Part shown: positions 1 to 8,976 of the stretch, piece after piece
Layout of the letters: each line of letters starts with the position of its first letter
How positions within the stretch are numbered: position 1 is the first letter of the stretch
NCBI RefSeq assembly: GCF_016918765.2
Contig: NZ_CP092104.1
Span: forward strand, 558,001 to 622,000
Length of the DNA: 64,000 bases
Reading direction: 5' to 3'
Source: Flagellatimonas centrodinii
Lineage (GTDB): Bacteria > Pseudomonadota > Gammaproteobacteria > Nevskiales > Nevskiaceae
Notes under the pieces: model-generated
Databases searched by the model: none
The model's input: only the letters and a program-made list of their open reading frames with translations
What the model was told of the DNA's origin: nothing
Made by a program: the position numbers and the translations under genes

Positions 1-718
1 ACGACACCACGAAACGACCCTGTGCGTCGATGCCCACATCCGGCGCCCGCACGATGGCTGTCGTGGTCGGCCCAACGACATCCAGCACGCCGGTCCGCGG
101 TGAGCCGTCGGCACCGTAGATACGCGCCTGGATCATGCGCTGCTCGATATCGTTGCGCCCCAAAAGGATCGCCAGCTGGGTGATCTCACGATTGCTCCAG
201 ACGACCACGAAGCGCCCGTCGGCATTCATTGCCACCCGCGGTTCCGACTGCGAGTCGAAGTTGGAACTTGACGGACCGATCTGGAACTCGCCACCCAGCC
301 GGGCACCCGCTGCATCGAAACGCTGACCGTAAATGGTGCCGCCTGGCCCATCCTGCAGCGAACTGCGCCACACCACAACGCTGTTGCCGTTGCCATCGAT
401 GGCCACAGCGGCGAAGTTCTGACGCCCGGCAGTGGTGGTATTGACGCGGAACTCGGACCCCACCGGCTCGCCATCGGCAAAGCGCCGGGCATAGATCCCG
501 AAATGATTGCCGTCCTGGCCGAAGCTCTCCCAGACTGCCAGCGCATCCCCCCGGGCATTGCGCGCCACACGGGGCCGCTGTTGATCACCGGCGGTGACGA
601 CGTTGGCCCTTATCTCGGTGGGCGAAACCGGAACCGGCGCGGGGCCGCCGCCATCGTTGCCGCCGCCGCAGGCCGTCAGCGCGATCCCCAGCATGAGACT
701 CGATAACACCCGGCTCAT
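1..718 (-). CDS. Repeat-containing lipoprotein, 3' end outside window
   Basis: Partial gene: the C-terminus runs off the window start. The visible 239 residues begin with a short signal peptide ending in a lipobox (L-T-A-C, Cys17), so it is probably a lipoprotein. A Gly/Pro-rich linker follows, then units containing a V-V-V-W-like core (Trp63, Trp117, Trp174 and again at the edge) about 55 residues apart, with G-Q-D-G and I-Y-G/A-x-R-F signatures between them. Such repeats occur in secreted bacterial proteins that probably form beta-propeller-like folds; no enzymatic function can be assigned. The start ATG overlaps the stop of the upstream esterase gene (ATGA), so the two are probably co-translated. 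Confidence 0.75.
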   Translation of the reverse strand, partial: MSRVLSSLMLGIALTACGGGNDGGGPAPVPVSPTEIRANVVTAGDQQRPRVARNARGDALAVWESFGQDGNHFGIYARRFADGEPVGSEFRVNTTTAGRQNFAAVAIDGNGNSVVVWRSSLQDGPGGTIYGQRFDAAGARLGGEFQIGPSSSNFDSQSEPRVAMNADGRFVVVWSNREITQLAILLGRNDIEQRMIQARIYGADGSPRTGVLDVVGPTTTAIVRAPDVGIDAQGRFVVS

Positions 719-1626
719 CGTGAAAACCTCTTGAAGAATTCCCACATCTCGCGGTTGGCACGAATGTCCTGCGTGGTCAACCCGACGCGAGGAATGAAAT
801 CGAGCGCCCCGGGCCAGTTATGACCCCCGCCCTGCACGGTGTAGAACGCTACCGCCCCACCACTGCTACAGCCCTCATAGCGGTCGAGCAGCACGGTGGT
901 TTGATCGATCACCGCATCGGGCAGTGTGGTCCGTGTCGGTGTCGCCGGGCAGCCATTGAGGTTGGCCCAATAGGCGGCGGCATCCGGTGCCGACAGTGCC
1001 ACCGACAACAGGCCGCCGTCGTAGGGCACCTGATCGTCCTCGGTGCCATTGAAGAATGCCATCGGCGTCGGCTGGGAAGGCGCGCACACCCGCTCCAGTG
1101 CCTTGCGCATCGTCGCTGCGACGATGGCCCCGGCGGCAATCTTGTCAGGCCGGTCACACGCCATGCGAACGGTCATGTTGGCGCCCTGCGAGTAACCGGT
1201 CATGTAGATCCGGCTGGCATCGATTCCGTAGCGAGCCACGGCGTCATCAATCACCGCCACCAGATAGTTGACGTCCTCGTCGCCATCAGCCGGCGTATGC
1301 GCCCAGGTCAGCCCCGGCGCTTCCGGCAGGATCAGCCAGATACCCTCGTCACGGGCCAGCTCGGCAATCTCGGTGAGATTGGCCATCGACGCCGCGGTGC
1401 CGACATTGAAGTGCAGCACGATAATGGCCGGCGGATTGGGCTGCGGATTGGCAGGTCGCAGATACCCGACCGTCCGCTGGCTGCCGTCAAATTCAACCGT
1501 GCTGTAAAACGGCCTGACCTGCTCGAACGGCAGAAACGACAGCGCCAGTGCCGGCAGCGGGCAGAGGCCCGCAACCAGCAGCAGCGCCCGGAGCGGGTGG
1601 CGCAATGCCTGCAATAAGGTCGTCAT
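715..1626 (-). CDS. Secreted PHB-depolymerase-like esterase (LpqC family)
   Basis: 303 residues with an N-terminal signal peptide of about 28 residues. An alpha/beta hydrolase follows, with nucleophile elbow G-Y-S-Q-G, a probable acid in G-T-E-D-D-Q-V-P-Y and a catalytic His in G-G-G-H-N-W-P-G. This is the arrangement of the polyhydroxybutyrate depolymerase / feruloyl-esterase-like LpqC family, which hydrolyses short ester-linked substrates outside the cytoplasm. The true substrate cannot be read from the sequence. It is the first gene of a two-gene unit with the repeat lipoprotein (ATGA overlap at 715-718). Confidence 0.8.
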   Translation of the reverse strand: MTTLLQALRHPLRALLLVAGLCPLPALALSFLPFEQVRPFYSTVEFDGSQRTVGYLRPANPQPNPPAIIVLHFNVGTAASMANLTEIAELARDEGIWLILPEAPGLTWAHTPADGDEDVNYLVAVIDDAVARYGIDASRIYMTGYSQGANMTVRMACDRPDKIAAGAIVAATMRKALERVCAPSQPTPMAFFNGTEDDQVPYDGGLLSVALSAPDAAAYWANLNGCPATPTRTTLPDAVIDQTTVLLDRYEGCSSGGAVAFYTVQGGGHNWPGALDFIPRVGLTTQDIRANREMWEFFKRFSR

Positions 1627-1656
1627 GCGCCCAGCATAGCAAACCGGTCAGGGCTG

Positions 1657-2034
1657 TCATCGCCCCTTGATCACCCCGTCAAGGTAGTACCAGCGATCAT
1701 CTTTGCACCTGAATCGACTGCGCTCCACATGCCGGCTTGCCGAACCGCCGCCTACCCGCGAACGGGCAACGAAGTCCACCTCGGCCACGTCCGGTCCGCT
1801 CCGGCGCACGGCCCTCACCGTGAGTCCGAGCCAGGTCACCGTTGCATCCAGTTCGAGGGCTGTGGGCCGCGTCTCGGGGTGCCAGGTTCTCAGCAGATAG
1901 TCGATGTCTCCCAGCACGAAGGCGCTGTAGCGACTGCGCATCAACGCTTCGGCGTCGGGCGCCGGCGCACCCGCATGCCAGCGGCCACAGCAGTTGTCGT
2001 AGGGCCGTCCCCCACCACAGGGGCACGTCGTCAT
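1657..2034 (-). CDS. YchJ-family SEC-C zinc-motif protein
   Basis: 125 residues. The N-terminus carries the SEC-C zinc-binding signature C-P-C-G-x-G-x-x-Y-x-x-C-C-G, followed by the R-S-R-Y-S-A-F and T-W-H-P-E-T-R-P motifs of the YchJ (UPF0225) family. The fold resembles NTF2 with a zinc knuckle; the cellular role is poorly defined. It overlaps the upstream methyltransferase gene by four bases (ATGA), so it is probably translated from the same message. Full length for the family, no anomaly. Confidence 0.88.
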   Translation of the reverse strand: MTTCPCGGGRPYDNCCGRWHAGAPAPDAEALMRSRYSAFVLGDIDYLLRTWHPETRPTALELDATVTWLGLTVRAVRRSGPDVAEVDFVARSRVGGGSASRHVERSRFRCKDDRWYYLDGVIKGR

Positions 2035-2624
2035 AGAGAACGCCAGATCACCAGCCGATTGTCCGCCGGCATGGCATGCAAGGCCTCCCGCCGCAGTCCC
2101 GCTGCACGCGCCAAAACCTCGACCGCTTCCAGATCTCGCAGCCCACGGAACGCGGCACCTGCCTTCAATTGTGCGTCGAAGGCTTCATCGTTGGGACTCA
2201 GCCAATGACCGTTGATCCGGAACGGACCATAGACCGCGAGCACGCCGCCGGACCGCAGCAGCGTCGGCACCGCCGCGAACAGGGCCTCCACCGCCGACCA
2301 CGGCATGTAGTGCAGCGTGTTGGCGGAATACACCGCGTCAAACACCTGCTCCGGCCACGGATCAAGGCCAATCTCCAGCGGCAACGGCGGCGCCACGTTC
2401 GGCAGTCCGGCCTCCTCCAGCCACGCACGAATGCCCGCGTGGTGGATGCGCTGGTCCGCAGTCTGCCAGCGTAGCCACGGCAAGTGACGGGCAAAGTGAA
2501 CGGCGTGCTGTCCGGTGCCACTGCCCACCTCGAACACCGTACCGGCGGTGGCCAGCAGGGGCTGCAGAATCGCCAGAATATGGGGCGCATTGCGCTCGGC
2601 GGCCGGGGCAAAGGGCTTGTCCAT
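2031..2624 (-). CDS. DUF938 family SAM-dependent methyltransferase
   Basis: Class I methyltransferase fold with motif I E-V-G-S-G-T-G-Q-H-A and the family opening K-P-F-A-P-A-A-E-R-N. I chose the ATG immediately before this conserved opening, giving 197 residues, close to the usual length. An ATG 57 bases upstream (2681) would add a Ser/Pro-rich tail and no good Shine-Dalgarno separates the two. The substrate of DUF938 enzymes is unknown to me. It is divergent from the cNMP/CBS gene at 2788 and overlaps ychJ by four bases downstream. Confidence 0.83.
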   Translation of the reverse strand: MDKPFAPAAERNAPHILAILQPLLATAGTVFEVGSGTGQHAVHFARHLPWLRWQTADQRIHHAGIRAWLEEAGLPNVAPPLPLEIGLDPWPEQVFDAVYSANTLHYMPWSAVEALFAAVPTLLRSGGVLAVYGPFRINGHWLSPNDEAFDAQLKAGAAFRGLRDLEAVEVLARAAGLRREALHAMPADNRLVIWRSL

Positions 2625-2787
2625 GGCCACCGTCGCGCTATCCGACGAGGGGGGCGGTGAGGGCAATTCGGATCGCGACATCAGGAGGCTCGCAAGGGGC
2701 GGATGGGTCTCACAGCATAGCCGCGGCACGTCGGCCTTCGTCCAAAGTCGTCTGGCCGCCCCGCAACCGTCACTGCACACTGCAGCG

Positions 2788-4677
2788 ATGACAGACCCCG
2801 CCGTCCCCGCGCCCAGCCTGATCGCCGCCCTGCGGCAGGAGCTGCGCGCACATGCCCCGTTCGCACAGATGCCGGAACGCGATATCGATGCGCTGGTCGC
2901 GGCTGCCCCGCTCGCCTACTTCGCCCCCGGCGAGCGCATTGCCGGACCCGAAGATGGCCCGGCAACGACCTGCTTCATCATCCGCCAGGGGCGTATACAT
3001 GGCTTGCGGCCGCGTGCCGACGGCGTTGACGACCGCGGGACCGAGTTGGCGGCGGGCGAGCTGTTTCCGGTGGGCGCGCTGCTGGCGGAGCGCCCGGTGA
3101 CCAGTACCTACCGAGCGGTTGGCGATGTCTTCTGCTTCTGCCTGCCGGCCGCAGATTTTCGCGCACTGGCGGAGCGGAGCCGGGTGTTCGGTGATTTCTG
3201 TACCCGTCGCATCGCGCACCTGCTGGAACTGTCGCGGGCTGACCTGCAGGCCAGCTATGTCGCCGAGACGGCCTCGCGGCAGGCCATGGACACGGCCCTG
3301 CGGCACCTGACCCGGCGAACACCGGTGACCTGCGAGCTTGAGACCCCGTTGCGGGCGGCACTCACCGATATGCAGGCGGCGCGGGTGGGATCGGTCGTGG
3401 TGATCGACCCTCATCGGCGTCCGATCGGCATCTTTACCCGTGGCGACCTGGTCGCCAAGGTCGTGTTGCCAGAGATCAGCCTGGATACGCCGATGTTCCA
3501 GGTCATGACCCATCCGGCCCGTAGCCTGCCGATTGACGCGCCGGCCGGCGACGCCGCCCTGCTGATGGCCCAGCACGGGATCCAGCACCTGCCATTGGTC
3601 GACGGTGAACAGCTTGCCGGGGTGGTGTCGGAGCGCGATCTGTTCGGCTTGCAGCGCCTGTCCTTGCGAGAGGTCAGCCGCGGCATCCGCGAAGCCGACG
3701 ACCTGCCCACCCTGGCGCTGGCGGCACGCGACATTCGTGGCCTGACCCGCGGTTTGGTCACACAGGGCGTGGAGGCCGGCCGGCTGACCCGCTTCATCAG
3801 TTCGCTCAATGACCAGCTCACCCGCCGCCTGCTGACCCTGGTGGCTCACGACCACGCGCTTGACGACATCAGCTGGTGCTGGCTGGCGCTGGGCAGCGAG
3901 GGGCGCCACGAGCAGACCATCAGCACCGACCAGGACAACGGGCTGATCTTTGAGACCGGGGGCGACCCGGTGCTGGCCCGCACCCGACTGCTGCGCTTCG
4001 CCGAGGCCGCCAATCTGGCGCTGCGCGACTGCGGCTTTCCGCTCTGCCGCGGGGGCATCATGGCGTCGAATCCGGAATGGTGTCAGCCGCTGGACGCCTG
4101 GCAGCACCGGTTCGCCAGCTGGATCGAACGTGGAGACCCGGAAGCGCTGTTGCGCGCCAACATTTTTTTCGACTTCCGTCCGCTGGCCGGTGAACCGCGT
4201 CTCGCCTACACGCTGCGCCACACCGTCGGCGCGCGCGCCCGACGTCACACGCGTTTCCTCACCCTGCTGGTGGCCAACGTGCTGCACACCCGCCCCCCGC
4301 TGAACTGGCTGGGGCAGCTATCCGGGGACCATGAGGGCGGGATCGACCTCAAGCGTCATGGCAGCATGCCCTTCGTCGACGCCGCCCGCGTGCTGGCCCT
4401 GGCGGCGGGCGTCGATGCCACCGGCACCCGGGAGCGACTGGAACGCGCCTGCCCGATCCTGAACCTCACCCCGACCTCGGTGCAGGCGTGGGTCGATGCC
4501 TTCCAGTTCATCCAGCTGTTGCGCCTGCGGGTGCAGCACGACCGCGGCCCCGCACCGGCGCAGGCCAACCGCCTCGACCCCGAACAATTGTCGGCCATCG
4601 ACCAGCGGATCCTGCGCGAAGCGCTTCGTCAGGCCCGCACCCTGCAACAGCAACTGCGCATGCTGTTTCCGGGATGA
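2788..4677 (+). CDS. cNMP-binding / tandem CBS / DUF294 nucleotidyltransferase-like protein
   Basis: 629 residues. Domain order: cyclic-nucleotide-binding-like domain (about 10-130), two CBS domains (about 165-290), a DUF294 putative nucleotidyltransferase domain with L-G-S-E-G-R-H-E-Q-T and T-D-Q-D-N-G near residue 368, and a DUF294 C-terminal helical domain. Proteins of this design are thought to be cytoplasmic sensors related to GlnD-type transferases, often found near acetate metabolism genes. I start at the ATG directly before T-D-P-A-V because the open frame upstream overlaps the divergent methyltransferase. The stop overlaps the start of the exonuclease gene (ATGA), so they form an operon. 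Confidence 0.87.
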   Translation: MTDPAVPAPSLIAALRQELRAHAPFAQMPERDIDALVAAAPLAYFAPGERIAGPEDGPATTCFIIRQGRIHGLRPRADGVDDRGTELAAGELFPVGALLAERPVTSTYRAVGDVFCFCLPAADFRALAERSRVFGDFCTRRIAHLLELSRADLQASYVAETASRQAMDTALRHLTRRTPVTCELETPLRAALTDMQAARVGSVVVIDPHRRPIGIFTRGDLVAKVVLPEISLDTPMFQVMTHPARSLPIDAPAGDAALLMAQHGIQHLPLVDGEQLAGVVSERDLFGLQRLSLREVSRGIREADDLPTLALAARDIRGLTRGLVTQGVEAGRLTRFISSLNDQLTRRLLTLVAHDHALDDISWCWLALGSEGRHEQTISTDQDNGLIFETGGDPVLARTRLLRFAEAANLALRDCGFPLCRGGIMASNPEWCQPLDAWQHRFASWIERGDPEALLRANIFFDFRPLAGEPRLAYTLRHTVGARARRHTRFLTLLVANVLHTRPPLNWLGQLSGDHEGGIDLKRHGSMPFVDAARVLALAAGVDATGTRERLERACPILNLTPTSVQAWVDAFQFIQLLRLRVQHDRGPAPAQANRLDPEQLSAIDQRILREALRQARTLQQQLRMLFPG

Positions 4678-5312
4678 ACCGTCTCTGGTCGGCGTTTCGG
4701 CAGCGCTTCCCCGGCGTGCCGGAGAGCGATCGGTGGATCGTGGTCGATACCGAGACCAGCGGTCTCGACCCCGATCGCGATCACCTGCTGAGCATCGGCG
4801 CGGTGGCGCTGCACGGCGGCCACCTGCAGGCGGCTGACAGTTTCGAGCTGACCATCGACAGTCCGGCACCGGTCGATACCGACAACATCCTGCTGCACGG
4901 TATCGGTGTCGCGGCCCGGCGGGCCGGAGTACCGCTGGCACTGGCGCTGGATCGCTGGCGCGGATTTCGCCGACAGGATCCCCTGATCGCCTTCCATGCC
5001 CCCTTTGACCGTCGAGTCTTGCAAACCGCGGCGCGGCGCTGCGGCCTGGCGCCCGATCATCGTCCGTGGCTGGACGTGGCCGACCTCGCCTCGGCCCTGC
5101 ATCCGGGGCCCGCCCGTCAGCGGCACAGCCTCGACGATTGGCTGGCACACATGGGGCTACCGATGGGCCGACGCCACAACGCGATGGCAGATGCCCTGGC
5201 GACGGCCACCCTGTTGATGCGACTCCATGCTGATGCCGGTCGACCCGCTGCGTTTCGCAGCCTGCTCAGAACGGCACGCGATCACCGCAACGTCGGCGGC
5301 AGCGGCGCCTGA
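4674..5312 (+). CDS. DnaQ-like 3'-5' exonuclease
   Basis: 212 residues with the DEDDh exonuclease motifs: D-T-E-T-S-G near residue 25 (Exo I), an Exo II region around F-H-A-P-F-D, and H-N-A-M-A-D-A near residue 175 (Exo III, with the catalytic His). It resembles the small stand-alone epsilon-like exonucleases that sit after DUF294 genes in many Proteobacteria, rather than the polymerase III proofreading subunit itself. The start overlaps the stop of the upstream gene (ATGA). It probably trims 3' ends of DNA or RNA; the substrate is unknown. Confidence 0.87.
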   Translation: MNRLWSAFRQRFPGVPESDRWIVVDTETSGLDPDRDHLLSIGAVALHGGHLQAADSFELTIDSPAPVDTDNILLHGIGVAARRAGVPLALALDRWRGFRRQDPLIAFHAPFDRRVLQTAARRCGLAPDHRPWLDVADLASALHPGPARQRHSLDDWLAHMGLPMGRRHNAMADALATATLLMRLHADAGRPAAFRSLLRTARDHRNVGGSGA

Positions 5313-5313
5313 A

Positions 5314-5649
5314 TCAGAGCACCAGTCGATCGAGATGGTTGGACATCTGCACGCTGTGCACCAGGGTGATGCCCGCCTTCATCGCCGCCGCCACATGCAC
5401 CGCCTCGCGCATCTGTTCGGGATTGGCGCCGGCCTCGAGGCAGGCCGTGGTGTAGGCGTCAATGCAATAGCCACACTTTTCGCTGTGGGCGATCGCCAGC
5501 GCGATCAACGTCTTTTCGCGCTTGCTCAGGGCGGAGTCAGTCCCCGTGACCTGTCCGTAATAGGCAAAGAAGGCGTCGGCCATCGGCTTCGCCTGGGCGC
5601 CGATCTCGCTGAATTTCGGCAGGTCTTCGGCGTTGAAATAGCTACTCAT
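5314..5649 (-). CDS. AhpD-like carboxymuconolactone decarboxylase family protein
   Basis: 111 residues. The C-G-Y-C redox motif followed by I-D-A-Y-T is typical of AhpD-like alkylhydroperoxidase proteins. The overall pattern, including E-A-V-H-V-A-A-A and a C-terminal Q-M-x-N, is like the small peroxidase-like proteins seen next to arsenosugar biosynthesis genes, although no such genes are present here. I start at ATG 5649, eight bases after a GGAG Shine-Dalgarno; a GTG three codons upstream is too close to it. Convergent with the exonuclease gene, divergent from rimO. Confidence 0.8.
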   Translation of the reverse strand: MSSYFNAEDLPKFSEIGAQAKPMADAFFAYYGQVTGTDSALSKREKTLIALAIAHSEKCGYCIDAYTTACLEAGANPEQMREAVHVAAAMKAGITLVHSVQMSNHLDRLVL

Positions 5650-5753
5650 CTGCAGCACTCCGGAAGGGGGTATTGCAGCCTACACGCTGGCGACGGGCAC
5701 CGGCCGACGGCGCCTCGGCGTAAAATGAATCTCGACACCTTCCCCGTCCTCTC

Positions 5754-7085
5754 ATGACCGCCACCCCTGCCCCCAAAGTCGGCTTTGTCTCCCTCGGTTG
5801 CCCGAAGGCCCTGGTCGACTCCGAGCGCATCCTCACCCAGCTGCGGGCCGAGGGGTATCAGACCGCCCCGGACTACGACGACGCCCAGGTGGTCATCGTC
5901 AACACTTGCGGCTTCATTGACTCGGCCGTGGAGGAGTCACTGGAGGCGATCGGCGAGGCCATGGCCGAAAACGGCAAGGTCATCGTCACGGGCTGTATGG
6001 GCGTCGGCAGCCACCGCGACCGGATTCGCGAGAAGTTTCCCGACGTGCTGTCCATCAGCGGACCGCAGGACTTCGCCAGCGTGATGACGGCACTGCACAC
6101 GGCCCTGCCGCCGCAGCACGATCCGTTTCTCGATCTGGTACCACCGCAGGGCGTGAAACTGACGCCGCGCCACTACGCCTATCTGAAGATCTCCGAAGGC
6201 TGCAACCATCAGTGCAGCTTCTGCATCATTCCCGGCATGCGGGGGCGGCTGGTGTCACGGCCGGTGGACGCGGTGTTGCGCGAGGGTGAGCGTCTGGTCC
6301 AGGCCGGCGTCAAGGAGTTGCTGGTCATCTCCCAGGACACCAGCGCCTACGGCGTCGATCTCAAGTACGCGCCCGGCACCTGGCAGGGCCGCGAGTACCG
6401 CGCCCGCCTGAAGGACCTCTGCGAGGGTCTGGGCAGCCTCGATGCCTGGGTCCGCCTGCACTATGTCTATCCCTATCCGCATGTCGACGACATCATCCCG
6501 TTGATGGCCGAAGGGCGGCTACTGCCCTATCTCGACATCCCCTTTCAGCACGGGGCGCCGTCGGTGCTGAAACGGATGAAACGACCGGCCGCCGCCGAGA
6601 ACACCCTCGAGCGCATCCGCGCCTGGCGCGCAGTCTGTCCGGACATCACCCTGCGCAGTACCTTCATTGTCGGCTTTCCCGGCGAAACCGAAGCGGAGTT
6701 CCAGACCCTGCTCGACTGGCTGGAAGAAGCCCAGCTCGACCGCGTCGGCTGTTTCACCTATTCGGCGGTTGAAGGCGCCACCGCAAACGCGCTGCCCGAT
6801 CCGGTGCCGGAAGCCGTGAAGCAGGAGCGTCAGGCCCGTTTCATGGAAGCGCAGGCGCGGATCAGCGCCGCCCGGCTACAGGCAAAAGTGGGCCGCGAGA
6901 TCGATGTGCTGGTCGACGGCTTCGACGAGGACGGATACCTGGTTGGCCGCTCACAGGCCGACGCGCCGGAAATCGATGGCAAGGTCTACCTGTCGACCTC
7001 GTTGGAATTGGAGGCGGGAGACATCGTCCGCTGTGAGGTGATCGCGGCCGACGAGCACGACCTCAACGCCGAGGTAATCGGCTAG
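5754..7085 (+). CDS. rimO: Ribosomal protein S12 methylthiotransferase RimO
   Basis: 443 residues, the usual size. The N-terminal UPF0004 domain opens with G-F-V-S-L-G-C-P-K and holds the cysteines for the auxiliary iron-sulfur cluster. The radical-SAM core has C-x3-C-x2-C at about Cys150, Cys154 and Cys157, and a C-terminal TRAM domain follows (about 375-443). RimO adds a methylthio group to the conserved aspartate of ribosomal protein S12. A TAAAAT hexamer at 5721-5726 could be its -10 element; no clear -35 or Shine-Dalgarno is visible. Confidence 0.97.
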   Translation: MTATPAPKVGFVSLGCPKALVDSERILTQLRAEGYQTAPDYDDAQVVIVNTCGFIDSAVEESLEAIGEAMAENGKVIVTGCMGVGSHRDRIREKFPDVLSISGPQDFASVMTALHTALPPQHDPFLDLVPPQGVKLTPRHYAYLKISEGCNHQCSFCIIPGMRGRLVSRPVDAVLREGERLVQAGVKELLVISQDTSAYGVDLKYAPGTWQGREYRARLKDLCEGLGSLDAWVRLHYVYPYPHVDDIIPLMAEGRLLPYLDIPFQHGAPSVLKRMKRPAAAENTLERIRAWRAVCPDITLRSTFIVGFPGETEAEFQTLLDWLEEAQLDRVGCFTYSAVEGATANALPDPVPEAVKQERQARFMEAQARISAARLQAKVGREIDVLVDGFDEDGYLVGRSQADAPEIDGKVYLSTSLELEAGDIVRCEVIAADEHDLNAEVIG

Positions 7086-7088
7086 ACG

Positions 7089-8033
7089 TCAGGGCAACGT
7101 GCCCTCGTCTTCCTCACCTGCACCGACATCCGGCGGCGGCGCGACCCCGGCCCAAGCGCAGATCTGGTGCGCATGGCGGTCGACCAGCGCGCGCCCCTCG
7201 GCGATCGCCTCGGCAGCACGATGAAAATCCATCAGGGCGAAATCGGCCAGTAGCGGCACCAGCGTAACCTCGGCCGGGTCGCCGGCCATGCGGCTGCGGG
7301 TGATGCGGTCCTGCATGATGTTGACACTGCTGGCCACCACGTCGAAGAAGCTCGGCCGCCCGCCTTCGCTGCCCGACAGATAGTCGACCACCCGATTCCA
7401 AAGGCCGCGGTCGGGCGGCGTCAACGGCTCGGCGGTATCGTCCCCACGCGCCGGGGTGAAATGGCGACCGACCAGCTGCGCATTAAGGTTCACCGCGATC
7501 ACCACATCGGCTCCCAGGGCACGGCAGGTCGACACCGGCACCGGATTCACCAGCCCTCCATCGAGCATCCAGCGCTCCTGGAACTGCACCGGCGAAAACA
7601 CGCCGGGCAGGGCACAGGACGCTCGCGCCGCCGGCAACACCCGCCCCTCGGTAATCCAGATCTCACGACCACTGTGCATGTCGGTCGCGACCGAGGCAAA
7701 GCGCTGGTCGAGCTCGCTGATGTCCGGGTTGCGGTGGTGCTCCTCGAAGTAGCCGAACAGCGCCTCACCCTTGACCATCCCGCCGGAAAAACTGAGGTCC
7801 ATGAATCGCCATACCTCGCGGGCAGTGAGCTTCTGCACCCAGCCGGCGAAGTCGTCGAGCTGACCGGAGACATAGACCGCACCAACCAGGGCGCCGATGG
7901 AGGTTCCCGCCACCACCTGCGGACGAACCCCCAGCGCCTCCAGACCCTGCAGCACCCCAATATGGGCCCAGCCGCGTGCCGAACCGCTGCCCAGGGCCAC
8001 CCCCACCACGGGTGCTGACGCGTCCTTGCTCAC
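7089..8033 (-). CDS. Patatin-like phospholipase (RssA/NTE type)
   Basis: 314 residues with all patatin signatures: oxyanion loop G-S-G-S-A-R-G-W-A-H, nucleophile G-T-S-I-G-A and the Asp of the dyad in D-G-G-L-V-N-P-V. It matches the RssA-like bacterial group that hydrolyses acyl esters of lipids, probably in the cytoplasm since no signal peptide is seen. The GTG start overlaps the stop of the FHA gene (GTGA), so translation is coupled. This suggests the FHA protein is a partner or regulator (inference). Confidence 0.88.
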   Translation of the reverse strand: MSKDASAPVVGVALGSGSARGWAHIGVLQGLEALGVRPQVVAGTSIGALVGAVYVSGQLDDFAGWVQKLTAREVWRFMDLSFSGGMVKGEALFGYFEEHHRNPDISELDQRFASVATDMHSGREIWITEGRVLPAARASCALPGVFSPVQFQERWMLDGGLVNPVPVSTCRALGADVVIAVNLNAQLVGRHFTPARGDDTAEPLTPPDRGLWNRVVDYLSGSEGGRPSFFDVVASSVNIMQDRITRSRMAGDPAEVTLVPLLADFALMDFHRAAEAIAEGRALVDRHAHQICAWAGVAPPPDVGAGEEDEGTLP

Positions 8034-8929
8034 CGGTCGAGCGGCCGGGTATCACCGATGTCCGCGTCCATGCGCAGACGCTTGGAGCGACAGATGAAGC
8101 GCACCACCTCACCGGACTGCTGGCCGATCGGCGACCCGAGACTGAGGGCCCCCTCACCAGTCAACAGCAAGCGGTCATTCTCGAGATGGACTTCCTCGCC
8201 AGAGCCGGTCAGCACCCACGTGCCATTCCGACTTTCGTCGACGTAATAGAAACGCCCATGCTCATAGATCACGCGGCCGTGCAGTCGCGAGGCCCGTTCC
8301 GCTGCAACCTGCACGGTCGATTCACTGCTGCGGCCAACGATCAGCGGACATTCCGCGGAGCGGAAGCTACGACTGCCGCCGCGCACCCGCAGGGTGATCT
8401 CGGTGAACATCCCGCCCTCCGCTTCCAACGGTGAGGCCATTCGGGTCTCGGCCGCTTCCGGGGTGTGAGAGGGGAACAGCATGTAGAGGTCATCGGCCAG
8501 TCGGCGCAGCCCGGCGGCAGGCGGCAACGACGGGTCCATCGCAGCGGCGGTGGCGAAGGCGGCGATGGCGCCTTCCGGAACCCGGGGCATCACCCCGGCG
8601 AGACGATGTACCCAATCACCGCGGACGCGTCCCTGGTCAAGGGTCACCGGACCTGCGCCGACCACCACCCGCACCTCACTACGATCTCCGGTATGCAACC
8701 AGCCGGCCACTTCGGACACCAGCTGCCGCCCGAATCCATAAGCCGCCGGCATGCCGCCAAAGCGGAACAACAGCTGGCGCGGCAGCGACTGCAGCTGCTG
8801 GCCCCCGCGTTCTGTGGCGATCGCCGACAGCTTCCGCAGCGCCAGGTCGTCGGCCACCGGTTCACCACGCCGTTCGCGCATGGGGTTCGAGAACTCTGCC
8901 AACAGCAGTACAGCAGGGGTTGCACTCAT
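8030..8929 (-). CDS. FHA-domain protein with degenerate cyclase-like N-terminus
   Basis: 299 residues. The C-terminal third is an FHA phosphothreonine-binding domain: V-G-R-S-S-E-S-T-V, S-R-L-H-G-R and D-E-S-R-N-G-T-W are diagnostic. The N-terminal half follows the layout of a class III nucleotide cyclase domain (F-x-N-P, G-G-Q-Q-L, V-V-V-G-A-G-P-V) but lacks the two metal-binding aspartates, so catalysis is unlikely. I chose ATG 8929 because GGAG lies seven bases upstream; an in-frame ATG at 8941 is possible. Coupled to the downstream patatin gene. Confidence 0.8.
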   Translation of the reverse strand: MSATPAVLLLAEFSNPMRERRGEPVADDLALRKLSAIATERGGQQLQSLPRQLLFRFGGMPAAYGFGRQLVSEVAGWLHTGDRSEVRVVVGAGPVTLDQGRVRGDWVHRLAGVMPRVPEGAIAAFATAAAMDPSLPPAAGLRRLADDLYMLFPSHTPEAAETRMASPLEAEGGMFTEITLRVRGGSRSFRSAECPLIVGRSSESTVQVAAERASRLHGRVIYEHGRFYYVDESRNGTWVLTGSGEEVHLENDRLLLTGEGALSLGSPIGQQSGEVVRFICRSKRLRMDADIGDTRPLDR

Positions 8930-8976
8930 GCGCGACTCCATTTGCGTATGGCCATAGCCTAGCCTCTCGCTCCGCC

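Noticed and set aside
5314-5649. Arsenosugar-related assignment for the AhpD-like protein
   Set aside because: The sequence pattern is similar but none of the usual partner genes is present, so only the broad family is given.
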